Assembly: GCF_038087665.1 (NCBI RefSeq)
Contig: NZ_CP149925.1
Coordinates: forward strand, 1,143,455 to 1,207,454
Source of the DNA: Gallaecimonas sp. GXIMD4217
Lineage (GTDB): Bacteria; Pseudomonadota; Gammaproteobacteria; Enterobacterales; Gallaecimonadaceae
Direction of reading: 5' to 3'
Length of the DNA: 64,000 bases
Shown here: positions 10,640-18,831 of the stretch, one piece after another
Layout of the letters: each line of letters opens with the position of its first letter
How positions within the stretch are numbered: the stretch's first letter is position 1
The notes under the pieces: model-generated
Databases searched by the model: none
The model's input: only the letters and a program-made list of their open reading frames with translations
What the model was told of the DNA's origin: nothing
Translations under genes and position numbers: made by a program

Positions 10640-10671
10640 GGCTTTAAAGCCTAAGGTATTCAGGAGCTTCG

Positions 10672-11619
10672 ATGATCAATGCCTACCTGCTCGAAGGCGG
10701 TGTCCTGGATGTGGTGGAGCTTGCCACTGACGACCGCCTGCCCGCCAGCACCCTCTGGCTGGACGTGGTCAAACCCACGGATGAAGAGCGGCAATGGCTG
10801 TCCAGTTTCTTCCAGGAAGAGGTCCTGGAAGAGGAAGACATCAACGAGATCGAAGCCTCGGCCCGTTTCTACCGCGACAAGGACGGCCTGCACATACTGT
10901 CGCTGTTCCCGCACCGGGTCGGCAAGGAAGTGCGCGCCGTCAACGTCTCCTTCAACCTGCGCGACAACCTGCTGATCACCCTGCGTGAAGAGGACATCGG
11001 CCTGCTCAGGCTGTTCCGCAACTACCTGCGCCAGGGCAAGATAGACGCCACCGATCCCGCCAGCCTGCTGGTGGAGATGCTGATCCTCAAGGTGGAATAC
11101 CTCTCCGACCTCATCGAGGACGTCTACACGGTGCTGGATCAGGCCGGCGAAGAGGTGTTCGAGAACGAGGAGCTGGACGACATACTGCGCCTGATCACCC
11201 TGCAGGAAGACGCCAACGGCAAGATCCGCCTGTCGCTGCTGGATACCCAGCGCAGCCTGCGCTTTCTGGTGCGCAACCAGCGCTCCCGGCTCAGCGAGGA
11301 CAACCGCAAGGAACTCAAGGAGATGCTGGCGGACATCGAGTCACTGCTGCCCCATACCCAGTTCATCTTCGACAAGGTCAGCTTCCTGCTGGACGCCACC
11401 ATGTCCTACACCAGCCTGCAGCAGAACAAGATCATCAAGATCTTCTCGGTGGCGGCGGTGATCTTCCTGCCGCCGACCCTGATCGCCAGCATCTACGGCA
11501 TGAACTTCGACGTCATGCCCGAGCTGCACTGGTCCGTGGGCTACCCCCTGGCCCTGGCCACCATGCTGCTGAGCGCCGGCGGCACCTACTTCTTCTTCAA
11601 GCGCAAGGGCTGGCTCTAA
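10672..11619 (+). CDS. corA: Magnesium/cobalt transporter CorA
   Basis: A 315-residue CorA family channel for Mg2+ (and Co2+/Ni2+). A large cytosolic N-terminal alpha/beta domain is followed by the long stalk helix and two C-terminal membrane helices, the first ending in the signature YGMNF, the second followed by the basic tail KRKGWL. The length and tail agree with E. coli CorA. The ribosome-binding site AGGAGC lies about 6 bases before ATG 10672. The next gene starts one base after the stop, so they probably share a transcript. Confidence 0.97.
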   Translation: MINAYLLEGGVLDVVELATDDRLPASTLWLDVVKPTDEERQWLSSFFQEEVLEEEDINEIEASARFYRDKDGLHILSLFPHRVGKEVRAVNVSFNLRDNLLITLREEDIGLLRLFRNYLRQGKIDATDPASLLVEMLILKVEYLSDLIEDVYTVLDQAGEEVFENEELDDILRLITLQEDANGKIRLSLLDTQRSLRFLVRNQRSRLSEDNRKELKEMLADIESLLPHTQFIFDKVSFLLDATMSYTSLQQNKIIKIFSVAAVIFLPPTLIASIYGMNFDVMPELHWSVGYPLALATMLLSAGGTYFFFKRKGWL

Positions 11620-11620
11620 G

Positions 11621-12286
11621 GTGAGCCGGATCAACGCCGACTTCACCAAGGAGCTGGCGCTGGACACCCATGCCATGGCCTGGGCGCCGTCGCCGCTGGC
11701 CGGGGTCGAGCGCAAGATGCTGGACCGCATCGGCTGCGAAGTGGCCCGGGCCACCAGCCTGGTGCGCTACGGCCCCGGCTGCCATTTCAGCGAACATGTC
11801 CACGGCGGCGGCGAGGAATTCCTGGTACTGGAAGGGGTGTTCAGCGACGAGCGCGGCCACTACGGCCCGCTCTGCTACGTGCGCAACCCGCCCGGCAGCC
11901 GCCACAGGCCTCATTCTGAACAAGGCTGCATCCTCTTCGTCAAGCTGCAGCAGTTCCTGCCCGGCGACGACCGGCAGCTGGTGCTGGATACCGCCTCCTT
12001 GGCCTTCGAAAAAACGGCCTGGCCCGGCGTCAGCCTGCTGCCCCTGCACCGCTATCGGCAGGAGAGCGTGTACCTGCTGCGCCTGGCGCCCGGTGCCACA
12101 GTGCCGGCCGGCGGCCTGGCCATGGCCGAGATCCTGGTGCTGGAAGGGGAGCTGGGCGGTCGTGACAGGGGCCACTGGCTGCGAGGCCCCAGGCTGGGTG
12201 AACGGGACTGGCACAGCGAAAAGGGCGGCCTCTGCTATGTCAAGAGTGCCCTGGTGATGACCCAAGGGCCGGGCTCGCAACCCTGA
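11621..12286 (+). CDS. ChrR-like double cupin protein
   Basis: A 221-residue protein with two cupin half-domains. The first contains the metal-binding pattern HFSEHVHGGGEEFLVLEG (His, His, Glu), followed by PPGSRHRPHSEQGC. It resembles the C-terminal cupin of ChrR, the anti-sigma factor that senses singlet oxygen and peroxides, but has no N-terminal anti-sigma zinc domain and no ECF sigma gene beside it. It is therefore better called a stand-alone ChrR-like cupin of unknown substrate. Start is GTG, one base after the corA stop. Confidence 0.75.
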   Translation: MSRINADFTKELALDTHAMAWAPSPLAGVERKMLDRIGCEVARATSLVRYGPGCHFSEHVHGGGEEFLVLEGVFSDERGHYGPLCYVRNPPGSRHRPHSEQGCILFVKLQQFLPGDDRQLVLDTASLAFEKTAWPGVSLLPLHRYRQESVYLLRLAPGATVPAGGLAMAEILVLEGELGGRDRGHWLRGPRLGERDWHSEKGGLCYVKSALVMTQGPGSQP

Positions 12287-12295
12287 CCGCTGTCC

Positions 12296-12655
12296 TTATT
12301 CGATCCACAGCCAGTCCAGCCTGGCAGGCGGGCCGGGGTCGGCGAACAGGGCCTGGATCAGCACCTCGCCCTCGCCGTGTTCATAGTTACCGGCAAAGAG
12401 CAGCAACGGGCCCCGGGGGCGGCGCACCATGCCCAGGTAACGCTTGCCAAGCAGCCGGCCCAGGCCGGGCTGCACTTGCCGATGGGCCCGGGCGAAGGCT
12501 TCCCGGCTCACCCGGCGGCGGAAGTCGTCGCTGACATGGCGGCAGAAGGCGTCGTAATCGCCGCTTTCGTGGCTTTCCAGCACGGCGTCCAGCACCGGCA
12601 GTAGTTGTGCCAGGGCCTGCTTCTTGTTGCCGAAACCGCCGAAATCATCCGCCAT
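12296..12655 (-). CDS. Small protein of unknown function (SnoaL/NTF2-like length)
   Basis: A 119-residue soluble protein. The N-terminal half is helical (LAQLLPVLDAVLESHESGDY) with a conserved-looking FCRHVSDDFRRRVSREAF segment. The C-terminal half is beta-rich and ends in LDWLWIE. This layout resembles DUF3887/NTF2-like folds, but no motif settles it. It overlaps the upstream DUF3626 gene by 11 bases, so it is the last cistron of that unit. No catalytic residues can be named. Confidence 0.6.
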   Translation of the reverse strand: MADDFGGFGNKKQALAQLLPVLDAVLESHESGDYDAFCRHVSDDFRRRVSREAFARAHRQVQPGLGRLLGKRYLGMVRRPRGPLLLFAGNYEHGEGEVLIQALFADPGPPARLDWLWIE

Positions 12656-13682
12656 GGGCTTCCCCGAATTTCACCAGCACATGCCAGAGCAGCTTGAGCC
12701 GTTGCAGCCGCTCGCCTTGGTCGTGGCAGGCGCCGTGTTTGACCTCGGCGGCGGCCAGGCCGATGGCATGGGCGTCCACCCAGCCGTTTCTGGCCACCTG
12801 GCGCGCCAGGGCGGGCATGGCCGGACCCCGGAAGTCGTCGGGCACGGCCGCCGGCCTGAGCCGGAAGCCGCCGTGCCAGTGCAGCGCCACGCCGTAGCGG
12901 TCACAGAGCCTTGCCAGCAGCCGGCCGGTTTCCGTGCCTTGGAAGGACGGATCCGCCACCAGGGCCTCGGCATCGTCGGCCAGGGTCACCTGGCCGTGGA
13001 TCTGGGCCTCGATATAGTGGTCCAGGGTCCGGGCCGGTGACTGCGAAAAACGCTCGGCGATGGGCGCAGCCAGCCGCTCACAGAGATGATCCACCAGCTG
13101 GCCCGGCTTGATATGGCCACGGCCCAGGGCATAGTGCCGCTCGAAGCAGTCTCTGAACAGGGCGGCCAGCACGTCGTCGAACACCGCTATGGTGCCCTTT
13201 TCCCGGGGAACCAGGTGGGAGTCGGCATAGCAGAAGGTGCTGCTGGCCAGCACGGCGGGCTTTAGCAGCAGGTAGCAGGAGCCGAAGCGGGGCGAGGGGC
13301 CGTCCGGGTGCAGCAGCAAGTCCAGGGCGCCGTACTTGGGTCTGTGATCCAGGCCGGGGTAGCTGGTACCGAACAGCTGGCCTTCCCACCGATCCCGAGG
13401 GCCGCCAAGCTCGGGCGACAGCATGCCGGAAGACAGGCCGGTCTCAAACTGGCTGCGGTAGCAGCCATCCTCCAGCAGCCCCTGGGCCACGGTACGGCCT
13501 TGGCCGTCCAGGCGGTCCGGGTGGAAATGCAGGGCGATGCGGGCCCGGCTGGCAATGGCGCTTCTGGCCTGGTCCAGCCTGGCCGGCGGGATGTTGGCCA
13601 TGGCCAGGATGTTGTCGAGCACCAATCGGGCCTGGGCCTGCCGCGGCCTGGCATGGGCGGCGATATGGGCGATGGCGTCCAT
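12645..13682 (-). CDS. DUF3626 family protein
   Basis: A 345-residue protein whose core segments match my recollection of DUF3626: ALHFHPDR near residue 50, FETGLSSG, GSCYLLLKP and FCYADSH. These conserved His/Asp/Glu-containing motifs suggest a metal-dependent enzyme, but no activity is established. It follows the SnoaL-like gene after one base and overlaps the next gene, so four genes from the AraC regulator onward (14930 to 12296) look like one operon. Confidence 0.75.
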   Translation of the reverse strand: MDAIAHIAAHARPRQAQARLVLDNILAMANIPPARLDQARSAIASRARIALHFHPDRLDGQGRTVAQGLLEDGCYRSQFETGLSSGMLSPELGGPRDRWEGQLFGTSYPGLDHRPKYGALDLLLHPDGPSPRFGSCYLLLKPAVLASSTFCYADSHLVPREKGTIAVFDDVLAALFRDCFERHYALGRGHIKPGQLVDHLCERLAAPIAERFSQSPARTLDHYIEAQIHGQVTLADDAEALVADPSFQGTETGRLLARLCDRYGVALHWHGGFRLRPAAVPDDFRGPAMPALARQVARNGWVDAHAIGLAAAEVKHGACHDQGERLQRLKLLWHVLVKFGEAHGG

Positions 13683-13683
13683 C

Positions 13684-14052
13684 TCAGAAGGGCCCGAACT
13701 CGTTGGGGCTGGTCACCGGCAGGGCCTGGGCCAGATCCCAGAGTTCGGCTATCTTGGCGCCGTCGAAGCGGAAGATGTGCACCAGGGCATAGCCCGGGCC
13801 GCCGACCTGGTGGAGATGGGAGTGCACCACCACCTTGTCGCCCTCGGCGATGAGCTGCCTGATGTCCAGGGACTTGTCCGGGCTGGCCTTGGCATCCTCG
13901 GCCATGGCCTGCATCAGGGAAGGGCCATCGCCCGGGAAGTAGGGGTTATGGTGGATAAAGCCCTCCGCCATATGGCGCTGGAAGGCTTCTGCCACCTGGC
14001 CGCCAACCACCAGGGCCAGGAAGTCCCTGGCCGCTGCCTTGTTGTCCGTCAT
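13684..14052 (-). CDS. SnoaL-like (NTF2-fold) protein
   Basis: A 122-residue single-domain protein of the SnoaL/ketosteroid-isomerase-like superfamily, recognised from MAEGFIHHNPYFPGDG, KVVVHSHLHQVG and VHIFRFDGAKIAELWDL, which ends in the family's usual tail. It probably binds a small hydrophobic molecule; the ligand is unknown. ATG 14052 is preferred to a GTG at 14079 because GAGG lies 8 bases upstream of the ATG. It lies 23 bases after the AraC-type gene and just before the DUF3626 gene. Confidence 0.8.
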   Translation of the reverse strand: MTDNKAAARDFLALVVGGQVAEAFQRHMAEGFIHHNPYFPGDGPSLMQAMAEDAKASPDKSLDIRQLIAEGDKVVVHSHLHQVGGPGYALVHIFRFDGAKIAELWDLAQALPVTSPNEFGPF

Positions 14053-14075
14053 TGCCTTTACCTCTTCTTCTGGTG

Positions 14076-14930
14076 TCACTCCACCTTAGCGGATCGCGCC
14101 AGCGGCAGGTAGATGTCGATAAGACTGTCCTGCTCGGGCACGTCCGGGTAGTGCCGGATGCGCTCCAGGAAGGGCGGGGCGTCGGCGCCCTGGTAGCCGC
14201 TTGTGGGCAGCCACTGGCCGTAGAGATGGTCGAAGCTCTCCCTGAGCCGGCTGTCGGGGCCCTGGTGCCTGAGCCTGGCGCAGCGCCGGGCCGGCAGGGT
14301 GGCGGCCACCACGCCCAGGTCGTTGGGGGCTATGGGGTGGGGGGCCTCGCAACAGAGGGTGAAGCGAAAGTGCTTGGCCGGCACCTGCTCGGGGTCGTCA
14401 TGGAGGATGTTGAAGGTACGGCTCCTGGCCGGCGGCAGCCGGTTTTCCCGGCGCCAGGCGATAAAGCGGTTTACCGTGGCCAGGATCTGCGCTGGCGGGC
14501 CCTGGTGGTGCAGGGCGGCGATGGAGGTTTCGGGAAAATCGACCAGCTCGACCTGGCCTGGCGTGGGGCTTGTCATCAGGGTTCTCCTTTGAGGGGCCTG
14601 CAACCAGTGCCAGTCCGGGTTCTTGCGAAAGGCCAGGGGGCTCTTGCCGGTGTGCTGCCTGAAGGCGCGGGCAAAGGCTTCCGGGCTCTCGAAGCCGGCG
14701 GCCAGGGCGATGTCGATGACCTTGTCCTGGCGCAGGGCCAGCCGGTGGCCGGCCTTTTTCAGGCGCTGCTGGCGCACATAGGCGCCCAGGGTCAGGCCGA
14801 ACAGGGCCCGGAACTGGCGGTGGAAGTGAAAGGGAGAGACGCCGGCTATCTGGCTCAGCTCGGCCAGGCCCGGAGCCTGCTCCAGGTGGCTGTCGATATG
14901 GCCGAGTACCTTCTCAAAGCGTGTGGGCAT
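14076..14930 (-). CDS. AraC-family regulator with GyrI-like effector domain
   Basis: A 284-residue protein. Residues about 1-105 form two helix-turn-helix units of the AraC type (LAELSQIAGVSPFHFHRQF and IDIALAAGFESPEAFARAF). The C-terminal half is a GyrI-like small-molecule domain (VELVDFPETSIAALHHQG near its start). Rob/SbmC/BmrR-type proteins of this build sense drugs or amphipathic compounds. ATG 14930 is chosen over an upstream start at 15008 because AGGAGAG lies six bases before it and because the conserved DNA-binding domain begins there. First gene of a probable four-gene operon. Confidence 0.88.
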   Translation of the reverse strand: MPTRFEKVLGHIDSHLEQAPGLAELSQIAGVSPFHFHRQFRALFGLTLGAYVRQQRLKKAGHRLALRQDKVIDIALAAGFESPEAFARAFRQHTGKSPLAFRKNPDWHWLQAPQRRTLMTSPTPGQVELVDFPETSIAALHHQGPPAQILATVNRFIAWRRENRLPPARSRTFNILHDDPEQVPAKHFRFTLCCEAPHPIAPNDLGVVAATLPARRCARLRHQGPDSRLRESFDHLYGQWLPTSGYQGADAPPFLERIRHYPDVPEQDSLIDIYLPLARSAKVE

Positions 14931-15004
14931 GATCTCTCCTTCTGCTACGCCACTGATGATGCCCGGGGGGACGGCGCCAATCCTGACCCATCTTGCGCCT
15001 TTGC

Positions 15005-15037
15005 ACAAAAAAAGCCGCCTTCCGGGGAAGGCGGCTT
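15005..15037 (-). terminator. Terminator of the subtilase gene
   Basis: On the minus strand AAGCCGCCTT-6-AAGGCGGCTT is followed by a run of seven T, 44 bases past the subtilase stop codon. Confidence 0.85.
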
Positions 15038-15080
15038 GGCCGGGCAGTAACGAGGGGAGAGGGTTACTGCTTATTGCTTA

Positions 15081-18000
15081 CTACTGACGCTTACCCTTGG
15101 TCTTGGCCTGGGCCGTCACGTTGATGACGTCGGAGCAGACATTGCTGCCCTGCTCGCAGACCCGGTAGGCGAAGTCGATGGCGGTGCTGTTGAAGCGGTC
15201 GCTGTAGCTGCCATCGTTACGGGTGCTGCCGATGAGCTGGCCGTCGCGGTAGATGTCCACCTGGCGGCCGTTGGCGCCGGACCAGTTCAGCTTGGCGGTG
15301 ACCTTGTCGCCGTTGACGGTAGCGCTGGCGGACAGGCTGACCGGGGACGCCACGCCGACCTGCTTGGTGATGCTGTGGCTGTCGCCGGCATCGTCGGTCA
15401 CGGTCAGGGTGACGTCATAGCTGCCGCCCGTGGCGTAGCTGTGGCTGGGGTTGGCCAGGGCAGAGCCGTTGCCGTCGCCGAAGTCCCAGGCCCAGGCGAC
15501 CACGGCGCCGTCGCTGTCACCGGACAGGTCGCTGAAGGCCACGTTCAGACCGTTGGCGCTGAAGCCGAAGTCGGCGGTGGGCAGCGCGTTCACCGGTGCC
15601 GGGTTCACGGTCAGGGTGACCACGGCGTCGCCTGTGGCGCTGGCGCTGTCGGAGGCAGAGGCGGTCACGCTGTGGCTACCCACGCTCAGGCTGGTGGTGC
15701 TGACGGTGGCGCCGCTGCCGAGCACGCCGTCGATGTCGGAGGACCAGACCAGGGTGTTGGTGACGTCACCGTCTTCGGCGTCGTTGGCGGAGGCCACGAA
15801 GGTCACCAGATCGCCTTGGGTGAAGGTGCTGCCACCCACCGGGGCGCTGATGCCAACGACCGGGGCTGCGTTGCCGGGGGTGCCGCCACTGCCGTCGTGG
15901 CTGAAGGTCAGGGCCCAGCGTTCCAGGTTCCCGCTGTTGTTGGACCATTCGTCGATGATGCGCAGGGTCCAGGTGCCGGCGGCGTTTTCACCGTTGAACT
16001 CGACCGGGTAGAAGGTCTTGTAGAGGTCGCGGTAGTGCTCGCCCTGCTCGATGCGGTCGAACAGCTCCACCTCGGTACCGTTGGGGGAGATCAGGTGGAT
16101 CAGCATGTCGTTGGTGTAGCTGTGCTGGATTGCCAGTTCCACGCTCATGTCACCTATGTTCACGCCCAGGGGGACTTCGATGACGCTGGTGGTGGTGCTC
16201 AGGTCGGGCAGGGGGACCCGGCGGGCGTTCTCGTAGGACACCACGGTGCCGTCGGTCACTATGTACAGGGACAGCTCCCGGGTGCCGGTCACGCCTTCGG
16301 AGTCGGTGGCGGTCACGGTGATCTGGTGGCTGCCCTGGCTCAGGTCGTTGCGGCCGAAGCTGGCACCGGTGCCGATGACGCCGTCGATGCTGGAGGTCCA
16401 CACCAGGGAATCATTCACCAGGCCTTCTTCCGGATCCGTGGCTTCGGCACTGAAGGTCACCATCTCGCCGGGCAGGTGCAGGGAGTTGTCGATGGGCTCG
16501 GCCACGTTGATGGCTGGCGGCAGATTGGCGCCCGGATCGGCAGCGCCGGTGATATCCAGGGTCCAGCTGTTCAGGGTACCGACATCGGCGCCGGCGTTGT
16601 CGCTGACGTTCAGCACCCAGTTGCCGTAGGCGTCTTCCAGGTCGAAGTCGGTCAGCTCGTAGCTCATCACCAGATCGTCGGCGGAGCCGCCGGCACGTTC
16701 GTGCAGGAACACGGTGCGACCGCTGGGGGAGGTCAGGGTCACGTTCAGATCCGCGATGTAGGTGTGGCTGATATCCACATGGGCGGTAACGGCGGTGATG
16801 GTCATGCTGATGGGCACGTTGATGCTGCTGTTGACGCCGGCGGGGGTGTTGTCGGGGATGGCTACGGGCGTGTTGTTGCTGTAGCTGGTGGTGTAGGTGC
16901 CCTCGGGGTAGACCTTGAGCAGCACGTCGATGCTCTTGTCTATCTCGCCGTCGACGGCATTCACCCTGATGTTGTAGTTGCCCGGCGCGGTGTCGGTACT
17001 GGTCTGCACCGTCATCAGGGTGGAAGCGTCGGCGGCCACCGAGCTGTCGGAGAAGCCGATGGCGGCGTTCAGGCCTGGGGCGTCGGCGCTGAAGCTGGCG
17101 TTGCCCTCATAGCCGCCCACGGCGTTCAGGTCGATGGTGAAGCTGGTGGGGGCTCCCTGGTTGACGGTGCGCGACAGCGGCGAGGCCATCAGGTAGTAGC
17201 TGGGTCCGCCGGCACCGGCCATGTTCAGGGCGCTTTCCACGTTCAGGCGCTTGCCGGACACCGTCTTGCCGTCCAGGGCGGCAATGGGGTCGCCCGAGGT
17301 CATCAGGATGTCCTTGACCTGGGCCGTGGTCAGGCTGGGGTCGGCCGCCAGGATCAGGGCGGCGGCGCCGGCCACATGGGGGGTGGCCATGGAGGTGCCG
17401 CTGAAGGTGTCATAGCCGCCGGGGACTGTGGACAGCACGGCGGAGCCGGGTGCGCCCATGTCCACAGACGTCAGGCCCCACTGGGAGAAGCTGGACATGT
17501 CGTCGGTGCTGGTGGTGGAGGCGATGGCCATGACGTTGGGCACGTCATAGCTGGCCGGGTAGGAGGGGGCGCTGTCGTTGTCGCGGGCGTCGTTACCGGC
17601 GGCGGCGACGAACAGCATGCCGGCGTTGTCGGCAGAGGCGATGGCGTCTACCAGGGTCTGGGTGAAGCCACCACCGCCCCAGGAGTTGTTCAGCACACGG
17701 ATGTTCACACCGGCGTTCTTCAGGCCAACCATGTAGTCGATGCACTGGACGCCGTCGGCCAGGGTGCCGCCGTTGGGACCCAGGAAGGAGCAGCCGACTA
17801 TGTCGGTGACCCAGTTGACACCGACCACACCGGTGCCGTTGTTGCCCATGGCACCTATGGTACCGGCCACGTGGGTACCGTGCTGGTCGGTATCCATGGG
17901 ATCGCCGTTGTCGTTGATGGCGGAAATGCCGTGAACGTCGTCGATATAGCCGTTGCCGTCGTCATCGATGCCGTTACCTGGCACTTCGTTGGGGTTGACC

Positions 18001-18530
18001 CAGATGTTGGTTCTCAGATCCGGGTGGCTGTAATCGAAACCGGTATCGATCACGCCGACCACGATGTCCTTGGAGCCCATCTGCATTTCCCAGGCCTGCT
18101 CGGCCTTGATCATGGGCATGCCCCAGAGGTCGACGAAGCGGGGATCATTGGGGGTGACGGAGGGGTAGAAGCGGTAGTTCAGGTCCGCGTATTCCACCTG
18201 GGGATGGCGCTTGAGGCGATCGATCATGGCCTTGGGATCGGCCCCCTTGGGCAGGGCCAGCTGGGCCAGGCGGCCCTTGGCGATGTTGCGGAAGCGGTCA
18301 TCGACGCCGTCGCCGTTCTTGTCCTTGAAGGAGGCGCCGAACTGGGCGGCCAGCTGCTTGCGCTCGGCCTTCTTGGCGCTTTCCTTGAACTTGACGATCA
18401 CCGAGGTGGGATCGAAGTCGTCCTTGGGCTCGACCTTCTTGGCGGCCAGTGCCGGCGCGGCGGCGGCCATCAAGGAGGTGGAGAGCATGGCCACCAGCAG
18501 GCGGCTGGGGCGGATAGTGGTCGTTGTCAT
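15081..18530 (-). CDS. Secreted subtilisin-like serine protease with P-domains and PKD domain
   Basis: A 1149-residue exoprotease. A signal peptide (residues 1-29, cleaved near APALA-A) precedes an inhibitor-type propeptide (about 40-125). The S8 catalytic domain follows, with Asp162 (VIDTG), His217 (HGTHVAG), Asn313 (AAAGND) and Ser380 (GTSMATPH). Next come linkers with P/homo-B domains (about 570-690 and 790-910), Ig-like repeats and a PKD domain (WDFGDGNG near 1045), and a basic end. The calcium-like acidic loop NGIDDDGNGYIDD is present. ATG 18530 is chosen because GGAG lies 8 bases upstream and the signal peptide starts there. TGTATG-type repeats upstream suggest control by the neighbouring OmpR-type regulator. 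Confidence 0.95.
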   Translation of the reverse strand: MTTTTIRPSRLLVAMLSTSLMAAAAPALAAKKVEPKDDFDPTSVIVKFKESAKKAERKQLAAQFGASFKDKNGDGVDDRFRNIAKGRLAQLALPKGADPKAMIDRLKRHPQVEYADLNYRFYPSVTPNDPRFVDLWGMPMIKAEQAWEMQMGSKDIVVGVIDTGFDYSHPDLRTNIWVNPNEVPGNGIDDDGNGYIDDVHGISAINDNGDPMDTDQHGTHVAGTIGAMGNNGTGVVGVNWVTDIVGCSFLGPNGGTLADGVQCIDYMVGLKNAGVNIRVLNNSWGGGGFTQTLVDAIASADNAGMLFVAAAGNDARDNDSAPSYPASYDVPNVMAIASTTSTDDMSSFSQWGLTSVDMGAPGSAVLSTVPGGYDTFSGTSMATPHVAGAAALILAADPSLTTAQVKDILMTSGDPIAALDGKTVSGKRLNVESALNMAGAGGPSYYLMASPLSRTVNQGAPTSFTIDLNAVGGYEGNASFSADAPGLNAAIGFSDSSVAADASTLMTVQTSTDTAPGNYNIRVNAVDGEIDKSIDVLLKVYPEGTYTTSYSNNTPVAIPDNTPAGVNSSINVPISMTITAVTAHVDISHTYIADLNVTLTSPSGRTVFLHERAGGSADDLVMSYELTDFDLEDAYGNWVLNVSDNAGADVGTLNSWTLDITGAADPGANLPPAINVAEPIDNSLHLPGEMVTFSAEATDPEEGLVNDSLVWTSSIDGVIGTGASFGRNDLSQGSHQITVTATDSEGVTGTRELSLYIVTDGTVVSYENARRVPLPDLSTTTSVIEVPLGVNIGDMSVELAIQHSYTNDMLIHLISPNGTEVELFDRIEQGEHYRDLYKTFYPVEFNGENAAGTWTLRIIDEWSNNSGNLERWALTFSHDGSGGTPGNAAPVVGISAPVGGSTFTQGDLVTFVASANDAEDGDVTNTLVWSSDIDGVLGSGATVSTTSLSVGSHSVTASASDSASATGDAVVTLTVNPAPVNALPTADFGFSANGLNVAFSDLSGDSDGAVVAWAWDFGDGNGSALANPSHSYATGGSYDVTLTVTDDAGDSHSITKQVGVASPVSLSASATVNGDKVTAKLNWSGANGRQVDIYRDGQLIGSTRNDGSYSDRFNSTAIDFAYRVCEQGSNVCSDVINVTAQAKTKGKRQ

Positions 18531-18577
18531 GTGTCTGTCTCCAGTGGTTGGGGGAGCATTCAGAGCGGTTTTCTTGG

Positions 18578-18619
18578 TTTGTATGCGCTCAAACACATTT
18601 AAATTCACAAAACATACAC
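18578..18619. promoter_or_regulatory. TGTATG half sites close to the protease start
   Basis: TTTGTATGC (18578-18586) and the inverted TGTGTATG (18612-18619) lie 50-90 bases upstream of the protease ATG in an AT-rich stretch that probably contains its promoter. They share the half-site sequence of the palindrome at 18764-18785. Confidence 0.4.
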
Positions 18620-18763
18620 ATTAAAAACAAAAAAACTTCATGAAGAGGCGGTGAATCAATCGCATTTTTAGATGCCGCGGGCGGCTTTTAGCCAGGGAAA
18701 GGCTCTAAGTTACTGTTTGTTAACATGTTCCCAAGGCGTCATCGGGGCTGGAGGTGATGTGGT

Positions 18764-18785
18764 TTTGTATGCTTGTGCATACAAA
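18764..18785. promoter_or_regulatory. Perfect palindrome, candidate response-regulator operator
   Basis: TTTGTATGC-TTGT-GCATACAAA has 9-bp perfect arms. It lies in the 300-base gap between the kinase stop and the protease start. A related TTGTATGTGAATGCACA lies 31 bases before the OmpR-type regulator gene (21792-21808). Binding by that regulator is inferred from the shared sequence. Confidence 0.5.
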
Positions 18786-18831
18786 TCTGTGATCCTGTTC
18801 AAGATTTGAACTGCTGGTCGGAGTAGAGGGC

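Noticed and set aside
15375..18602. 1075-codon open frame on the plus strand opposite the subtilase
   Set aside because: Low-complexity Gly/Val/His sequence produced by the subtilase codons in reverse; no start signal, no motif.
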